Assembly (NCBI RefSeq): GCF_000237925.1
Contig: NC_031502.1
Coordinates: 31,029,229 to 31,093,228, forward strand
DNA length: 64,000 bases
Source: Schistosoma mansoni
Lineage: Eukaryota; Platyhelminthes; Trematoda; Strigeidida; Schistosomatidae
Reading direction: 5' to 3'
This document shows, piece by piece, positions 37,278 through 48,910 of the stretch. Under the pieces are notes generated by a model. It did no database searches. It saw nothing but the letters and a program-made list of their open reading frames with translations, and had not been told where the DNA came from. The position numbers and the translations under genes were made by a program. The first letter of the stretch is position 1; each line of letters opens with the position of its first letter.

Positions 37278-38234
37278 ATAACGTATGCTTATCTCAAAGA
37301 TTCACTTTGTTTACTCAACTTAATTATGACTATGTGCCTCCTTTCACCACTACGATAATCATGTTGCTGCACTGAAGCTAACTGTGAATAGTAAAGTGAA
37401 TACTCGCAAATTTCAAATTCAACGAATCCTTATACAACGAAACATGCAGTATTCATGTTATATAAAGATTAGTATTGATAATGTAAGAGTCTTACATAAT
37501 AACGATTTTCGCCATACAGAATGAGCAAATGTTCATCTATCATCATACCATATACGATTTTAATAGTTTAATATTTATTGCATCAAATGATTAGTTGATG
37601 CATAACGTGTTCAAAAATAATATAACGTCACTGGTCACACTTGGATAACTTTTCATTGTTTTTCTCATATTATATATAAGCGTGTTTCTTTTAAAAAAAC
37701 AAAATGATTCGCATTGATAATTTCATGGAGTTAGGTTCTATCTTTTGAATTATGTTCAATAATGTTATATATTAATCTGGATTCAATAGAATACTAAATT
37801 CAAATAAACGTCAACGATGGTTAAATATATATCTTCATATAAATCTCATAGAAGTATTTTAATAATATTTCCTGTGGTATAAAAGGTTTATATTAAGGTA
37901 ACTAAAGATTATACCGCATAATCTTATGTCTACCGCTTATTTTTATCTTCTAATTCATTTCACCTTCATATGCTCAATGGGATTGGTAATTACATGAGTA
38001 AGAATGGACATCTACTTCGATTTTTGTTAAGGAGACTGGAATTAAAGAGCAGTTATTATTTAGACTACCATAGAAAAAGATAAAATTGTTATTTACTATT
38101 ATTCTAGTACATAAGACTGACAAATAGAACATTTTATGGAACAGTTTAAGTGACATTCACTTACCTTCTAGTTCCATACTATCTGGAAAAGTCTGAATAA
38201 GAAATCAACACAAGTCCCCCAACTCTTGGTTAGG

Positions 38235-38880
38235 TTGAAAATCCTATTGATAATCTGAAACAAAGAAGAGCAGCAGGTCCTGATGAAATGACGCCAGAGA
38301 TCTTCAAGAATGGTAGTCTATTTTTAGCAGTTAGATAGATTGAGAAATCACCTAGAATATGAGAGTCAGACGTAATTTTATCTAATTGTTCATGATCGAT
38401 GGTCCTTCCAGTTAGTAATGAAGAGCTGAGACCCTATTACCATAACCACAGAAGAGTCATGCTGACTTATATAATATCCAAAATACTGTCCACTATATCA
38501 GAGCTCATGAAAAGAAAACTCGAGAAAATCAAGCTACTTTCAGACCTGAGCATGAAACTCTTGGTCAAATTTGCACTCTTCATCAGGTTTTATAACACAA
38601 ACATACATAGTGTCGACCGGCTACAGTTGTATCTACCCCCCCTTCACTTTGAAGTACCATTCAGCTCTGCTGATCAAGATATTTTAAAATAATGTTTGTT
38701 ATTGAAATACATCAACCTTGTAAAAGCTCTCTACTCAGATGCTGTTAGTTGAGTCAGAGCTTATGGCGAACTGTTACCAGAAATATCAAGTTCAAATGGT
38801 GTCTGAAACAGTTTTCAACTGTCGCTCTTTTTATGTAGTTTCATAACAGATGTCTTTCAAAAAACGATATGTACATCTCA
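38235..38880 (+). mobile_element. RTE (SR2-like) LINE, RT fragment
   Basis: Three-frame reading gives IDNLKQRRAAGPDEMTPEIF, then ISKILSTI-ELMKRKLEK, SVDRL, YINLVKALYSDAVS and VRAYGELLPEISSSNGV. These match, in order, RTE-clade RT blocks (AGPDEIPPE, SKILASI-RL, DSVDR, LLKALYS, VRAYGELSPEF, SGVRQG). Stops and frame changes are frequent, so it is an old dead fragment of about 0.65 kb. Confidence 0.85.
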
Positions 38881-39197
38881 ACAAAAATGTTTAGTAGGGC
38901 TCTGACATCTCAGTCACTTCAATCACTGATTACCATATCATATTAGATATTTTCTTTGTGATAGGAATAATTAAATATGACTATTCATTTATTAATGACT
39001 GATTCGAAAATGAGATATATCAGTAAACTGATTATCCATACATAGTGTAGAATGAATCAAAAATTATCATATTTAGAAAATAAAATTTCTTCCCTAAACG
39101 CGTTTAATTAAACAACTTTTCTAGTCACATATATATTTCAAATATCAATTACATTAGTAGATATAATGTAAATACCTTAAATCTTAGATTTTAATGA

Positions 39198-39403
39198 AAT
39201 CGGTTAAGGGCTCTGGCTCGTAACTGGTAGGTCCTGGGTTCGAATCCCACGAGAGTGGGTTCGTGGATGCGCACTGCTGAGGAGTCCCATAATAGGACGA
39301 AACGGCCGTCCAGTGCTTCCAGGTTTTCGATGGTGGTCTAGCTTCAATTGACTCATGATTTCAACTTTGAAATATACTGAAATCTCCACAAATCCCCTTC
39401 TGA
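39198..39403 (+). mobile_element. Hammerhead tRNA-like SINE, 5'-truncated
   Basis: It begins inside the A-box side (cggttaagggctctgg), carries a B box (gggttcgaatccc), an intact hammerhead and the full 3' arm ending in aaatccccttctgaaat. A short TGAAAT repeat flanks it. 5' truncation is what target-primed reverse transcription would leave. Confidence 0.82.
39271..39316 (+). ncRNA. Best-preserved type-I hammerhead ribozyme in the SINE
   Basis: GCACTG (39271-39276) pairs perfectly with CAGTGC (39311-39316). CTGAGGA is at 39277-39283; stem II pairs GTCC (39284-39287) with GGAC (39295-39298); GAA is at 39299-39301. Stem III is ACG/CGT with a two-base GC loop (39302-39309). Cleavage is expected after C39310. 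The layout, down to the tiny stem III, is the same as in the Sm-alpha ribozyme. Confidence 0.88.
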
Positions 39404-40615
39404 AATTTATTATTTATTTACTGAAATTTTTGAGCTCTTGTAAATGCTAATAGTGTGATTTGTGCTACTGATGCCGACAGATATAAGTAGCATGTAACGT
39501 CAATCAAAAGTGAAATGCCGGGAGGCAGGAGGTTAAAAAGATCAAAGAAAAGAGGACGAGAATAAAGAATGGTTGGTATGGAAACAAAGGAACAATGAAG
39601 TCGAAGACGATTGATTGACATTTTGCAGAAGAAACAATCGAGTTAGCGACAATTGATTGACATTTTACAAATGAAGTATTTACTGTATGATTCTCAGATT
39701 TTACTAATATGTTTTATAATTTTGTGTTCAAATACATTCGATTGTCCCCATTTTTGTTCTAGTTCACTAAACTAGAAAGTGATAAAAAATGACACTGTGT
39801 AAAACGTAAAATAAAATCCGTGAACTGACATCCATTTTATATCCTTGATGGGAATTTTGGCACAGATTACCAATATAAGTTATTTATCATATATGATTGT
39901 GGCTAATGTCTAAGATGATGTTTATTTTACTAAAATTATCCATTTGTAAATAGCGTAAATTTAATTTACATCTGAAACTAAAGAAATCCCGTCAAGTTTT
40001 CATTTAAACATTGATGAACTTCAGTGTGTGCACCTTCTATAAAATGTCAACAAACTGGACTATTTTGCAATATTCAAAACTTTCATTAATTTGCGGAGGT
40101 GATTTTGATCTAGAATCTATTATTTATGTATAAAAACAAATACATACATAGTATTAAATAAGAAATTCCAACAAACAAGTTATTCCAAATAATTTTGGTA
40201 AAGGTATCCACAGTCATTATGTGGTGGATAAAAACCTAGATGGGGAAAACCAACTAATGCAGTCATAGTAGCTTAGCAAGGTATGAAAATCATACATTAA
40301 GTATATTATTTGCACATCTTCTTTGGATTTTCCTTCATAAATCCATTTCACATTTATTGTTCATTAAAATATTCGATGTCATAAAAACTGTCACATTTGG
40401 GTATCCTTAACATCATAGAGTTGTGTTGAACGGATACAAATAGTAATACCTAGGATATTTTTGAAGTGTTTCATGGATGCTCAACTAATCTCAACTTTAA
40501 TCGCACACAAGTGTTTTATATGTATATTAATGTATGAATATCAGTTACTGATTTGTCCAGAGTTTGGTGTATATAACAACTCTATTACCTCAGCAACAAA
40601 AATGTTGAATCTATT

Positions 40616-40945
40616 AACTTAAATTCTAGACTACTGAGCCAGGATCCAACGGTGTTAATATCTAAAATCAGTCAATTCGCGGTATTAAGAGAGAACGTCA
40701 CCAAGTGGCTTTGGTGGATAACTGCTTCAAACCCGATGTGCCTGAACTTCATTTGTCACACACTTATATTGAAACTCCATGAACCATATCTTAAAGCTCG
40801 TCACTAGTGATTTCTGGATGCGTGGTCGTAGATTCTCAGTACTGTGAAGTCGCATAGGGATAAAATGACCATCCACTGCTTCCAGGTTTTCAGTGGTGGT
40901 CTAGCTAAGATTACTTTGTGATTTAAACTATGTAAACTCAATACA
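40616..40945 (-). mobile_element. Hammerhead SINE, very degraded
   Basis: Pieces such as ctactgagccaggatccaac and tgcttccaggttttcagtgg keep their order, but the ribozyme and promoter boxes are gone. Confidence 0.5.
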
Positions 40946-41154
40946 TCTGTTTAAGACAACTGATGCTGTAAATTGAATAATGGATCCTATGTATAATCAT
41001 TTCGTTCCTTAGTGTTTGACTATTAGACCTAACTTTTTATACCTGACTTTTATTTATGACCTAATTCACAGTGATTATTCATTTTATGATATCAGAATAA
41101 AGTGAATGTAGCATCTCAGCAATTAGTGAGCAAAGAATTAAAAAAGTGTACTCC

Positions 41155-41290
41155 TTTTGGGGACGTTAAATCCCAAGAACTCACTTGATAAATGACTGTT
41201 TTAGGACTTTATTTTGAAAATTTGAATTTCGTTGTTTTCGCGCCAAAAGCGCTCTTTTCACCTTCAATTGAATAATGATCTCAACTATTG
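41155..41290 (+). repeat. Second copy of the cgccaaaagcgc repeat
   Basis: gacgttaaatcccaagaact ... tttcgttgttttcgcgccaaaagcgc matches 1580-1700 in order; family unknown. Confidence 0.5.
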
Positions 41291-41692
41291 AAATATTACA
41301 TAAATATCTATCAGAAATTTATTATATACTACTTTTTAAACATTCATTTAAACTATTCATTAAATTAATAGAGGTTTTTTTTATTTTAGAAGTTAGTTAA
41401 ATTTGTATAGTTTAAAGTTAATTTTTTTATCATTGACATAATAAATTGAACAATTGAAAAGTATGAAACAATGGACATTTGTTAGATATTTTAGTGTTAT
41501 ACTCTACAAAAACTCCAATTGATGATCAGATAATTTAGAAACATCCAGTTTTTTTTTTTTAGAAACATGAAAATTTTTAGATCACTAAATTTGTTCAATC
41601 TGTTTATTTTGTTTCATAAAGTATGACTATATACATTTTCTTTTTGATATGAGTAGGACATAAAGAAATCAATAATGGGAAATAATGATATA

Positions 41693-41939
41693 TAGTTGAA
41701 TTCAGGAGTCAATTGAAGCTAGACGACCATGAGAAACGTGAAGGCACTAGATGGCCGTTTCGTCTTATTGTGGGACTCCTCCTAGGTTCAAATCTCGCGG
41801 ATGCATACTGATGTGGAGTCCCACAATAGGACGAAACGGCCGTTCAGTGCTTCCAGGTTTTCCATGGTGATCTAGCTTCAATTGACTCATGATTTTAACG
41901 ATATAAAATTACTAAAATCTCCACAAAACCCCCTTCTGA
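41693..41939 (+). mobile_element. Hammerhead SINE, internally deleted
   Basis: Both arms are present with a short centre; the plus-strand ribozyme core is altered (ctgatgtgga). AAATAATGA repeats lie near 41680 and 41940. Confidence 0.8.
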
Positions 41940-42362
41940 AAATAATGAATTTTCTCTTTTTGTTATCGGTTAACAGTAATAAACTTGTATTGATTAATTA
42001 TTGAACTATATTTGTTTACACAATGTTATCAATTATTCCGACTGTTTGTTTTTTTTCTTATCAAGAAATTATATAATCTATTATACATGAGTAAGATTTT
42101 ATAAAGTTAATAATATCATGACTATTCACATGATAAGAATGAAGCTGAGTTGTTTTTCTTTTTCTAAGGTGATAAGTGTCTATTTTAAAAGTTTGAAGAG
42201 ACGTAATAATCTAAATGTTAACTCAATAAGACTAGTGAACAAATTAGTAATTTCTAGCTTACAATAAAAAAGGTAAGTGCTTATTAGTTTCTCAAAATTC
42301 ATATGAGTAGTACGAACTTCACTTCTTTTAAATAAAGAAATTTATTTAAGGTAACTTCATAA

Positions 42363-42875
42363 TGTTATAACCCGAAGCGATTTATGAATGGTAACTTTGA
42401 GAACTATTTATGGACGAATATGATATGTGTATTTCCGATTGTATAATCTTTAAATAACTTAAGTATTCATATTAATGTTCCTTTTATTATGAGCTTTATT
42501 TTGACCCCTAGACTATTATTATACGATTTACCATTCCTGAGTTATATCCAGTTTATTAATTACTGTTCCCCCTGTTCACAGTCACATTTAGCCAAATCTT
42601 GTACAAATATTATTTTCTATTTTATGGTACGATGTGGTTAGTTTGATTGTTATATAAACCCAGTATGTTTGAGAATAATGATTCATATTGCAGAGGCTGT
42701 TATTGGTGTTCTGGACTTAACTAGCTGGGCTAGGCAGAAAGCAGGACTGATAAGTACTCAAAACTGCTCATACGGTTTCCGTGTGTTATTGCTCTGATCG
42801 ATAATTCACTCCTCACTGATTGGCGGGGATCATCATGTCATATATAAAGAGGGCACTCAGGCAATCGATATAACA
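42363..42875 (+). mobile_element. Solo LTR, 513 bp, same family
   Basis: TG...CA ends, a TATATAAA box near 42650, and an imperfect 5-bp flank (cataa/gataa). Less than 1 kb from another copy in the opposite orientation. Confidence 0.8.
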
Positions 42876-43516
42876 GATAATAAGCAAGTGACTGAAGACA
42901 TCTCGGATTATTGCAATTTATTTTACGTTATATAGAAAACAAAAGTAAGTATGAATAGATCCTAAATATGTCATGTATATATTTAGATATAAGCTTAAAA
43001 TAACTTACAATATCATAATTTTTTTCTATTAGAGGACTGGCATCTAGAGTATTTAAGTGAATATAGTTATTATACTATTCTTCGTTAAGGTAATTGAATT
43101 AATGAACTAATGGAAGGATTGAGTAATGTTTGCTGAAAAAAATTTATTAAAAGAAGCTATGAAAATGATCTTATTAAAAAGATAACTGTTACACAAAAAT
43201 CGAAGTTTCTAGAGGATTTTTTTTTGGGAACCCGTATCGATTGATGAAAACTAATGAGTGAAACAAGAATAGATGTCTAAAACACTTTAAATGAATCCAC
43301 CTTAATCTAGTTAAAAGTTTTCAAAACTATTGATGTATATAGAAAGATTAGAAGTCTTCCATTTACATATTGACTTACTCTCAATTAAAAAATCTGTTTT
43401 CATGTATCTTATACAAGGATGATATAATTTAAGTTGAAAACAGGATATATAAAAATTTAATTAGACTCAGCTAACAGTTTTATTCGAATAAATGAACTTA
43501 AACTATTAAATATTAG

Positions 43517-44480
43517 TTGAGTTCATGAGTCAATTAAAGCTATGCCATCATGGAGAACCTGGAAGCACTAGACGGCCATTTCATCTTATTATGGGACTCC
43601 TAAGAAATAGGCATCGACGATCTCGCACGCAGGATTTGAACCCAGTGTTTGGACTAGTGGCCGAGTGGATACCCTGTTAACGTATGACATGATAGACCGT
43701 CAATCAGAGAGCAGCGAGTTATCGATCGGAACAGTGACACACGACGGCCGTAGGAGCAGTCCAGAGTACGCACCGGTCCTGCTTCTGCCTAGCCCGGCCA
43801 GTTACGTCCAGAACAGCCTCTGTGGTACAAATCATTATTTCAAACATACTGAATTTATATACCAACCACACTAACCACAACGTACCATAAAATAGAAAAT
43901 AACATTTGTACATGATTTAGCCAAATGTGGCTGTGAATAGGGGGGCAGTAATTAATAGACTGGGTATAACTCAGGAATGGTAAATCGTACAGCAGTAGCC
44001 TATGGGTCAAAATAAAGCTTGCAATAGGGGGGACACGAATATGAATACTGTAGTTATATAGCGATTATACGATAAAAATATATTCCTAATATTGTTCCAT
44101 AAATGGTTCTCAAAGTTACCATTCATAATTCTCTTCGGGATACAACACCCAGGACCATCGGCCTCGTGCGCTAGAGCTTAACATCTAGACCACTGACTCG
44201 GCATCCAACAGTGTTGATGTTTGACTCCAACCAATTCACGAAATTGAGCCACCATATACCATTGTCTTCAGTGCGTTGCTACCGCATGCGCTTGCGCGCG
44301 ACACCGAAGGTTCTGGGTTCGAATACCGCGAGCGGGATCACGGGTGCGCACTGCTGAGGAGTCCCACAATAAGATGAAACCGCCGTCCAGTGCTTCCAGG
44401 TTTTCCGTGGTAGTCTAGCTTTAATTGACTTATGAAATGAACTATTCCATTGCTATAATCTCAACAAAACTTCTTTCTGA
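43517..44480 (+). mobile_element. Hammerhead SINE split by a solo LTR, 13-bp TSD
   Basis: The SINE arms and tRNA-like centre flank a solo LTR inserted in the B box at cccag. Outer repeats TATTAAATATTAG are at 43504-43516 and 44481-44493. Without the LTR and its duplicated 5 bp the SINE is about 457 bp, close to full length. Confidence 0.85.
43646..44147 (-). mobile_element. Solo LTR, 502 bp, same family, inside a SINE
   Basis: TG...CA ends with perfect 5-bp repeats CCCAG (43641-43645, 44148-44152), inserted in the SINE B box. One end is diverged from the other two copies. Confidence 0.85.
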
Positions 44481-44931
44481 TATTAAATATTAGATGAAGA
44501 AGTTGGATTAAGAATTACTCAATGTAAAATCAACATAACCCTTTTGGTAAAAAGTTATAAATGTGACAAAGAAAACAATAAATATTGTTTTCTTTCCAGA
44601 AATACATATTAAAAGATCTTGTTAACCAAGTGGATTAACTAACATTAATAGATTAAGTTAGATTTGTCATAATAATAATGTTTTATTGACAGAATAAAAG
44701 TAGTCTGTAGATGAGATAATGAATCTAGTGACGTTTATGAAACAAAAAAAACTCATTTTTAGAAGAGAAATTTACATTGAAACAATATTAGTATAGATGG
44801 TTTATAATTTTAACTTATTCTCGTTAATTAGATTTTTTGTCAAATTAAAATAAGATTGTAACTTGATATCCAATGGTACAATAAACTAAAAAAACGAACT
44901 TGAGAACTAATTACAATGAGATAATTAGAAG

Positions 44932-45096
44932 AGGTTTTGTGGATATTTTAGTATTTTCGTAGTTGAAATCATGAGTCGATTGAAGCTAGAGTACCATGGA
45001 AAACCTGGAAGCACTTGATGGCCGTTTCGTCCTATTGTGGGACTACTCAGCAGTGCGCATCCACGATCCCGCCTCGCGAGATTCAAACCCAGGAAT
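44932..45096 (-). mobile_element. Hammerhead SINE, 3' part, minus orientation
   Basis: It begins agaagaggttttgtggatat (the complement of the 3' tail), includes the arm, a hammerhead with one core change (ctgagta), and ends in the B box. Confidence 0.75.
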
Positions 45097-45202
45097 ATAA
45101 GACAAGTAGGAGAAACTTCAAATCACTAGGAACTAAAATTCATATATTTTGAAATAATCGAAAATTATCATGATTATTATGTTTATACAAATAATGAGTT
45201 GG

Positions 45203-45492
45203 TACCTACTTACTTACGCCTGATACCCGTCGTAGAGAAACATAGGCCGCCTACCAGCATTCACCATCCAACTCTGTTTCGAACAATCCTTTCCACTTAT
45301 TTCTAGTTGCTATTCATCCTTTTCATATCTGCTTTCAGTTTTCAACTCAATGTGTTCTTTGGTCTTCCAATTGTCCATTTCCCTTAAGGATTCCAAGTTA
45401 GCGCTTGTCTCCTGATGTAGTTTGATGATTTCCACAATGTATATCTTATCCACTTCTAACGTCTTTTCCTAATTTCCACTTCAGCTGTAATG
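45203..45492 (-). mobile_element. RTE (SR2-like) LINE 3' end fragment
   Basis: On the minus strand this reads as the GC-richer terminal segment typical of RTE elements (heading to ...cctatgtttctctacgacggg), followed by a short (TAAG)n tail seen on the plus strand as cttacttacg near 45208-45220. No RT motifs remain. The family is assigned from remembered RTE 3' ends, so confidence is moderate. Confidence 0.6.
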
Positions 45493-46248
45493 TGAAACAT
45501 TCAAAAAAAAGAAGATATTATGTCAATCTATTTATTTTAAAAACCTCCAAACTATTAATCGATAGAAATAACTTTAACATCAGTTATATTTGGTTTGTTT
45601 ATTTTTTCCTGTTATTGAGTAAATTAAAGTTAAGGTTCCCCAGTGTATAAAAGTCATATCTAGATCTAATATAAAGTTCTGTATTAAACAATTATTGTTG
45701 TTGTTGTTGTTTTGTTTTTTCTCTTAAATTCTTTATACTTTACAAAGAATATCAAGTAACACATAGATTCGATCATTCTGTTAATCTTAGAATATTGAAC
45801 TTTTTCTAAAATGTTTACAAGTTTAAGATTATTTTTTTTTTAAAAAAAAAAAGGAGCGAAACAAAAAGATGCATAATTTAATTCGATTAATTTTATAAAC
45901 TTATAGCAATAATTAAACAACGATTTTTCAAAGAAAAAAAATTTTGTTAGAATCCAAATTATTTTTTTCTGTCAGTCTACATAAATATCGAATAATAAAC
46001 AAACAAACAAAAACACAATTGGAATAAATTACATAACTAAGAAATAATAAGTGAAAAGTACAAATTGGTAGTGGGATGACAGGTATACTAGTTGTGATAA
46101 GAATAATAAAGGCTTGAATCAATGTTACATAATGGAAAAAAAATATAGACAATGAAATAACATTCATAAAAAATTATAAGATTACGTAATAAGAAGTGTT
46201 CAGATAATCATTAACTTATAAACTACCTTGATTGGTTTAATAATTTCA

Positions 46249-46744
46249 CATATAGTTGAGATCATGAGTCAATTGAAGCTAGACCACTATGATGATCTCA
46301 ACTATATGAAATTACTAAAATTTCCACAAAAACCCCTTCCGATAATGATAATATACTCACTAGTGACTGGCTCCATGAGGTATTTCCTTGAGTTCTAGTG
46401 AGAAGCAGTAACCAGTGGAGTTCTACCAAGTCTGTTGCAGACATATCAACTCACTGATGACATTGGTGAATGGTTGCTCAGATTACGTGGATTGGTTGAA
46501 GTTAGACATTGAAACCGTTGGATGTCGGCTCAGTGGTCTATCGGTTAAGTGCTCTGGCGCGAGACTGATAGGTCCTGGGTTCGAATCTCATGAGGCAGGA
46601 TCGTGGATGCACACTGATGAGGAGTCCCACAATAGGACGAGACAACCGTTCAGTGCTTCCAGGTTTTCCATGGTGATCTAGCTTCAATTGACTCATGATC
46701 TCAACTATATAAAATTACTAAAATCTCCACAAAACCCCCTTCTG
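46249..46744 (+). mobile_element. Hammerhead SINE: compact palindrome plus full unit, 9-bp TSD
   Basis: A ~95-bp arm-arm palindrome (46249-46345) is followed by a full plus-strand unit beginning actcactagtgactggctcc and ending cacaaaacccccttctg. Its B box is gggttcgaatctcatg near 46575 and its hammerhead is mutated. Repeats ATAATTTCA at 46240-46248 and 46745-46753 enclose both parts, so they inserted as one molecule. Confidence 0.82.
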
Positions 46745-46981
46745 ATAATTTCATATATACATATAAATATTACTGTATATTAGAGTAAAGCCTGATGAGG
46801 ATCTAATCGAAAACAATATTGTTTGCATATATATGTTATTCTAAATCACAATATGGGAATTTTTCATATTTTGAAAAACATAATTCATGATAGATTTTAC
46901 CATTTTGATTCACAATTTCATGACTTTAAAAATTATCAGAACAAAAAAAAAGACTTTTGAAATTGGTCATTTATTTTTTTA

Positions 46982-47098
46982 TATAGTTGAAATCATGAAT
47001 CAATTGAAGCTAGACCACCATGGAAAACCTGGAAGCACTGGACGGCCGTGATTTCAACTATATAAAATTACTAAAATCTCCATTAAACGCCCTTCTGA
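46982..47098 (+). mobile_element. Hammerhead SINE, minimal arm-arm copy
   Basis: A tatagttgaaatcatgaatc arm reaches the ggacggccgt of the ribozyme, then turns into gatttcaactatataaaatt and the usual tail ending cgcccttctga. A diverged A/T-rich direct repeat of about 13 bp flanks it. Confidence 0.75.
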
Positions 47099-47864
47099 TT
47101 TGTTTTTTAACAAATAATATATAACAAAAATATAAAATCAAGTTGTTCATAAAACCTTTCTGACCGTGAAAGATCCTGATTATTAACGAATCAAAATATA
47201 TAATGTTCATTAGAAGAAATAGACTTTATCAATGATTAAATAATTTGATTGAAATAAGAAGAAACCCATAAATAAGATAGTGGTTGGACATAGTCAACAT
47301 CTCAGTCCTACAGGAGGTCAGTCATCAATCAATCGTAAACCAATCAATGTTTAGAATGTTACAACTTTGATTACTTGATATACTGTAAATAAAAGTATGT
47401 AATACAGTTTAAATTTTATCAGAATGCTAGGCAAAAGCATAATATATAAAAAGCATAATATAAAAAATTAAAACCAAGGAAATCAAGGTTACTGAGAGAA
47501 ATTCTAAATTGAATGAATTATGTCTTATATTATGATGATGAAAGATTAACCTTTTCCATTAGAGAGCGAAGATGATGATTTAAGCAATTGATAAGTTTAA
47601 AATTGTTCGTGTAGATGGCACTTGATACTCAAATAAACGGCGTCACTAAATCTTGACCGTAACTATCTAATCTAAACTGAATTCATTTTCTACAACGCTA
47701 AATCCTTAATCTTAACCTATTCGCTCTGCTCAGCAACAATCTAGGGATTAAGACCGATTCGGCTTTCTTAAAACCGTTTGAGTAGACGAGCATTCTGTAT
47801 CCATACGGACGAATTCCTATTACATGATATTTTCGATTTTCAGACAGAGATGAAACTATAATAT

Positions 47865-48508
47865 GCTGACGTCCTTTGGAAACTTGTCAGTCAGTCAACA
47901 AACGCTGCAATGTGAAGTAGTAAAATAACAGTGGAATAACAGCTTGGATTCAAATAATTAACTCACACATGTCAAATTATTCATCGTAGAGGAAATAGGT
48001 CAGTTTTACGTATACGTTGATATACATATTTTAGGAGTCGGGTTAGTGTCGTGAGTTGGGGTAATCAACTTATAGGACTTTTGTCACCAACTGGAATCAA
48101 TTCTAATCCCGAAATAGGTTAGGGTCAAGTATTAAGTGTTAAACTGGAGTTTTGAGTTAGTTTCACAAATTTGGATCAAGGTTTCCAACACGAACTGATA
48201 TCAGCTATAATTCAGTGCTTCACCACCTTTCCGTTTACAAACTTCAGTAATTTCGAGCTGACATTCAGAGTAAGCGTAAAAATGGGAGAACATCATTCAG
48301 CTTCCCTAAACACTTGATTACGCAATAAACGACACCAAGTACTTAAACACACAGTCTGCATTAGGATCAGGTATGTTGTGTAATTAATGTCAATCATTAC
48401 CGAAATTTACGTTTTTGTTGCAAAATAGATATGTTTATTGACTTCAAGCATTTTACAGACCAAGTATTTCCATTTTTCATTTAGTCAATAACAACATACG
48501 TGATCACA
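47865..48508 (+). repeat. Near-identical 644-bp inverted repeat, copy 1
   Basis: It matches the complement of 56292-56935 with three mismatches counted by eye and no length difference. Homology continues to about 48590 but at clearly lower similarity. The centre (cgaactgatatcagctataa) is related to the 288-bp MITE. The left flank gaaactataat also recalls the MITE end. Confidence 0.9.
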
Positions 48509-48779
48509 GTACATTGAATTCTGCACAAAACATAAGAGGTACTATCCTAATTGTTACTGGTCAACTCAAAGCTATCAGTACATTATGCTCTTACCGGGAA
48601 AAAAACCTTCAAAATTCTTGCTAAATTTGTTACATTAAGTCTGTTTTTACTTGACAATATAATTCTCTTTTCTACATAGTACTCATTTCCAAAAGGTTTT
48701 TTCATTGGACAAAAACTAGTTAAAAATTAATCGTTATTATATTTAGCTCTTTTCTACATCATACACTTTTCGGCAAAGT

Positions 48780-48910
48780 TTCGTTCTCTAATCTACATGA
48801 TTCATTCATGTAGACTTCATTGTTCTTCTGAACACACAAATTTCAGGTAGAATTGAAATATTCGAATTTCTCCACATATAACTAACAGGTCATCCTGTCT
48901 ACTTTTTCCC
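48780..48910. mobile_element. Fragment of the 23.7-kb TIR element
   Basis: Carries gtttcgttctctaatctac and tcgaatttctccacatataa in the same order as the better copies. Confidence 0.55.

Noticed and set aside
46415-46681. 88-codon frame and other frames containing QLKLDHHGKPGSTGRP
   Set aside because: They are translations of the SINE arms, recurring at every copy on either strand.
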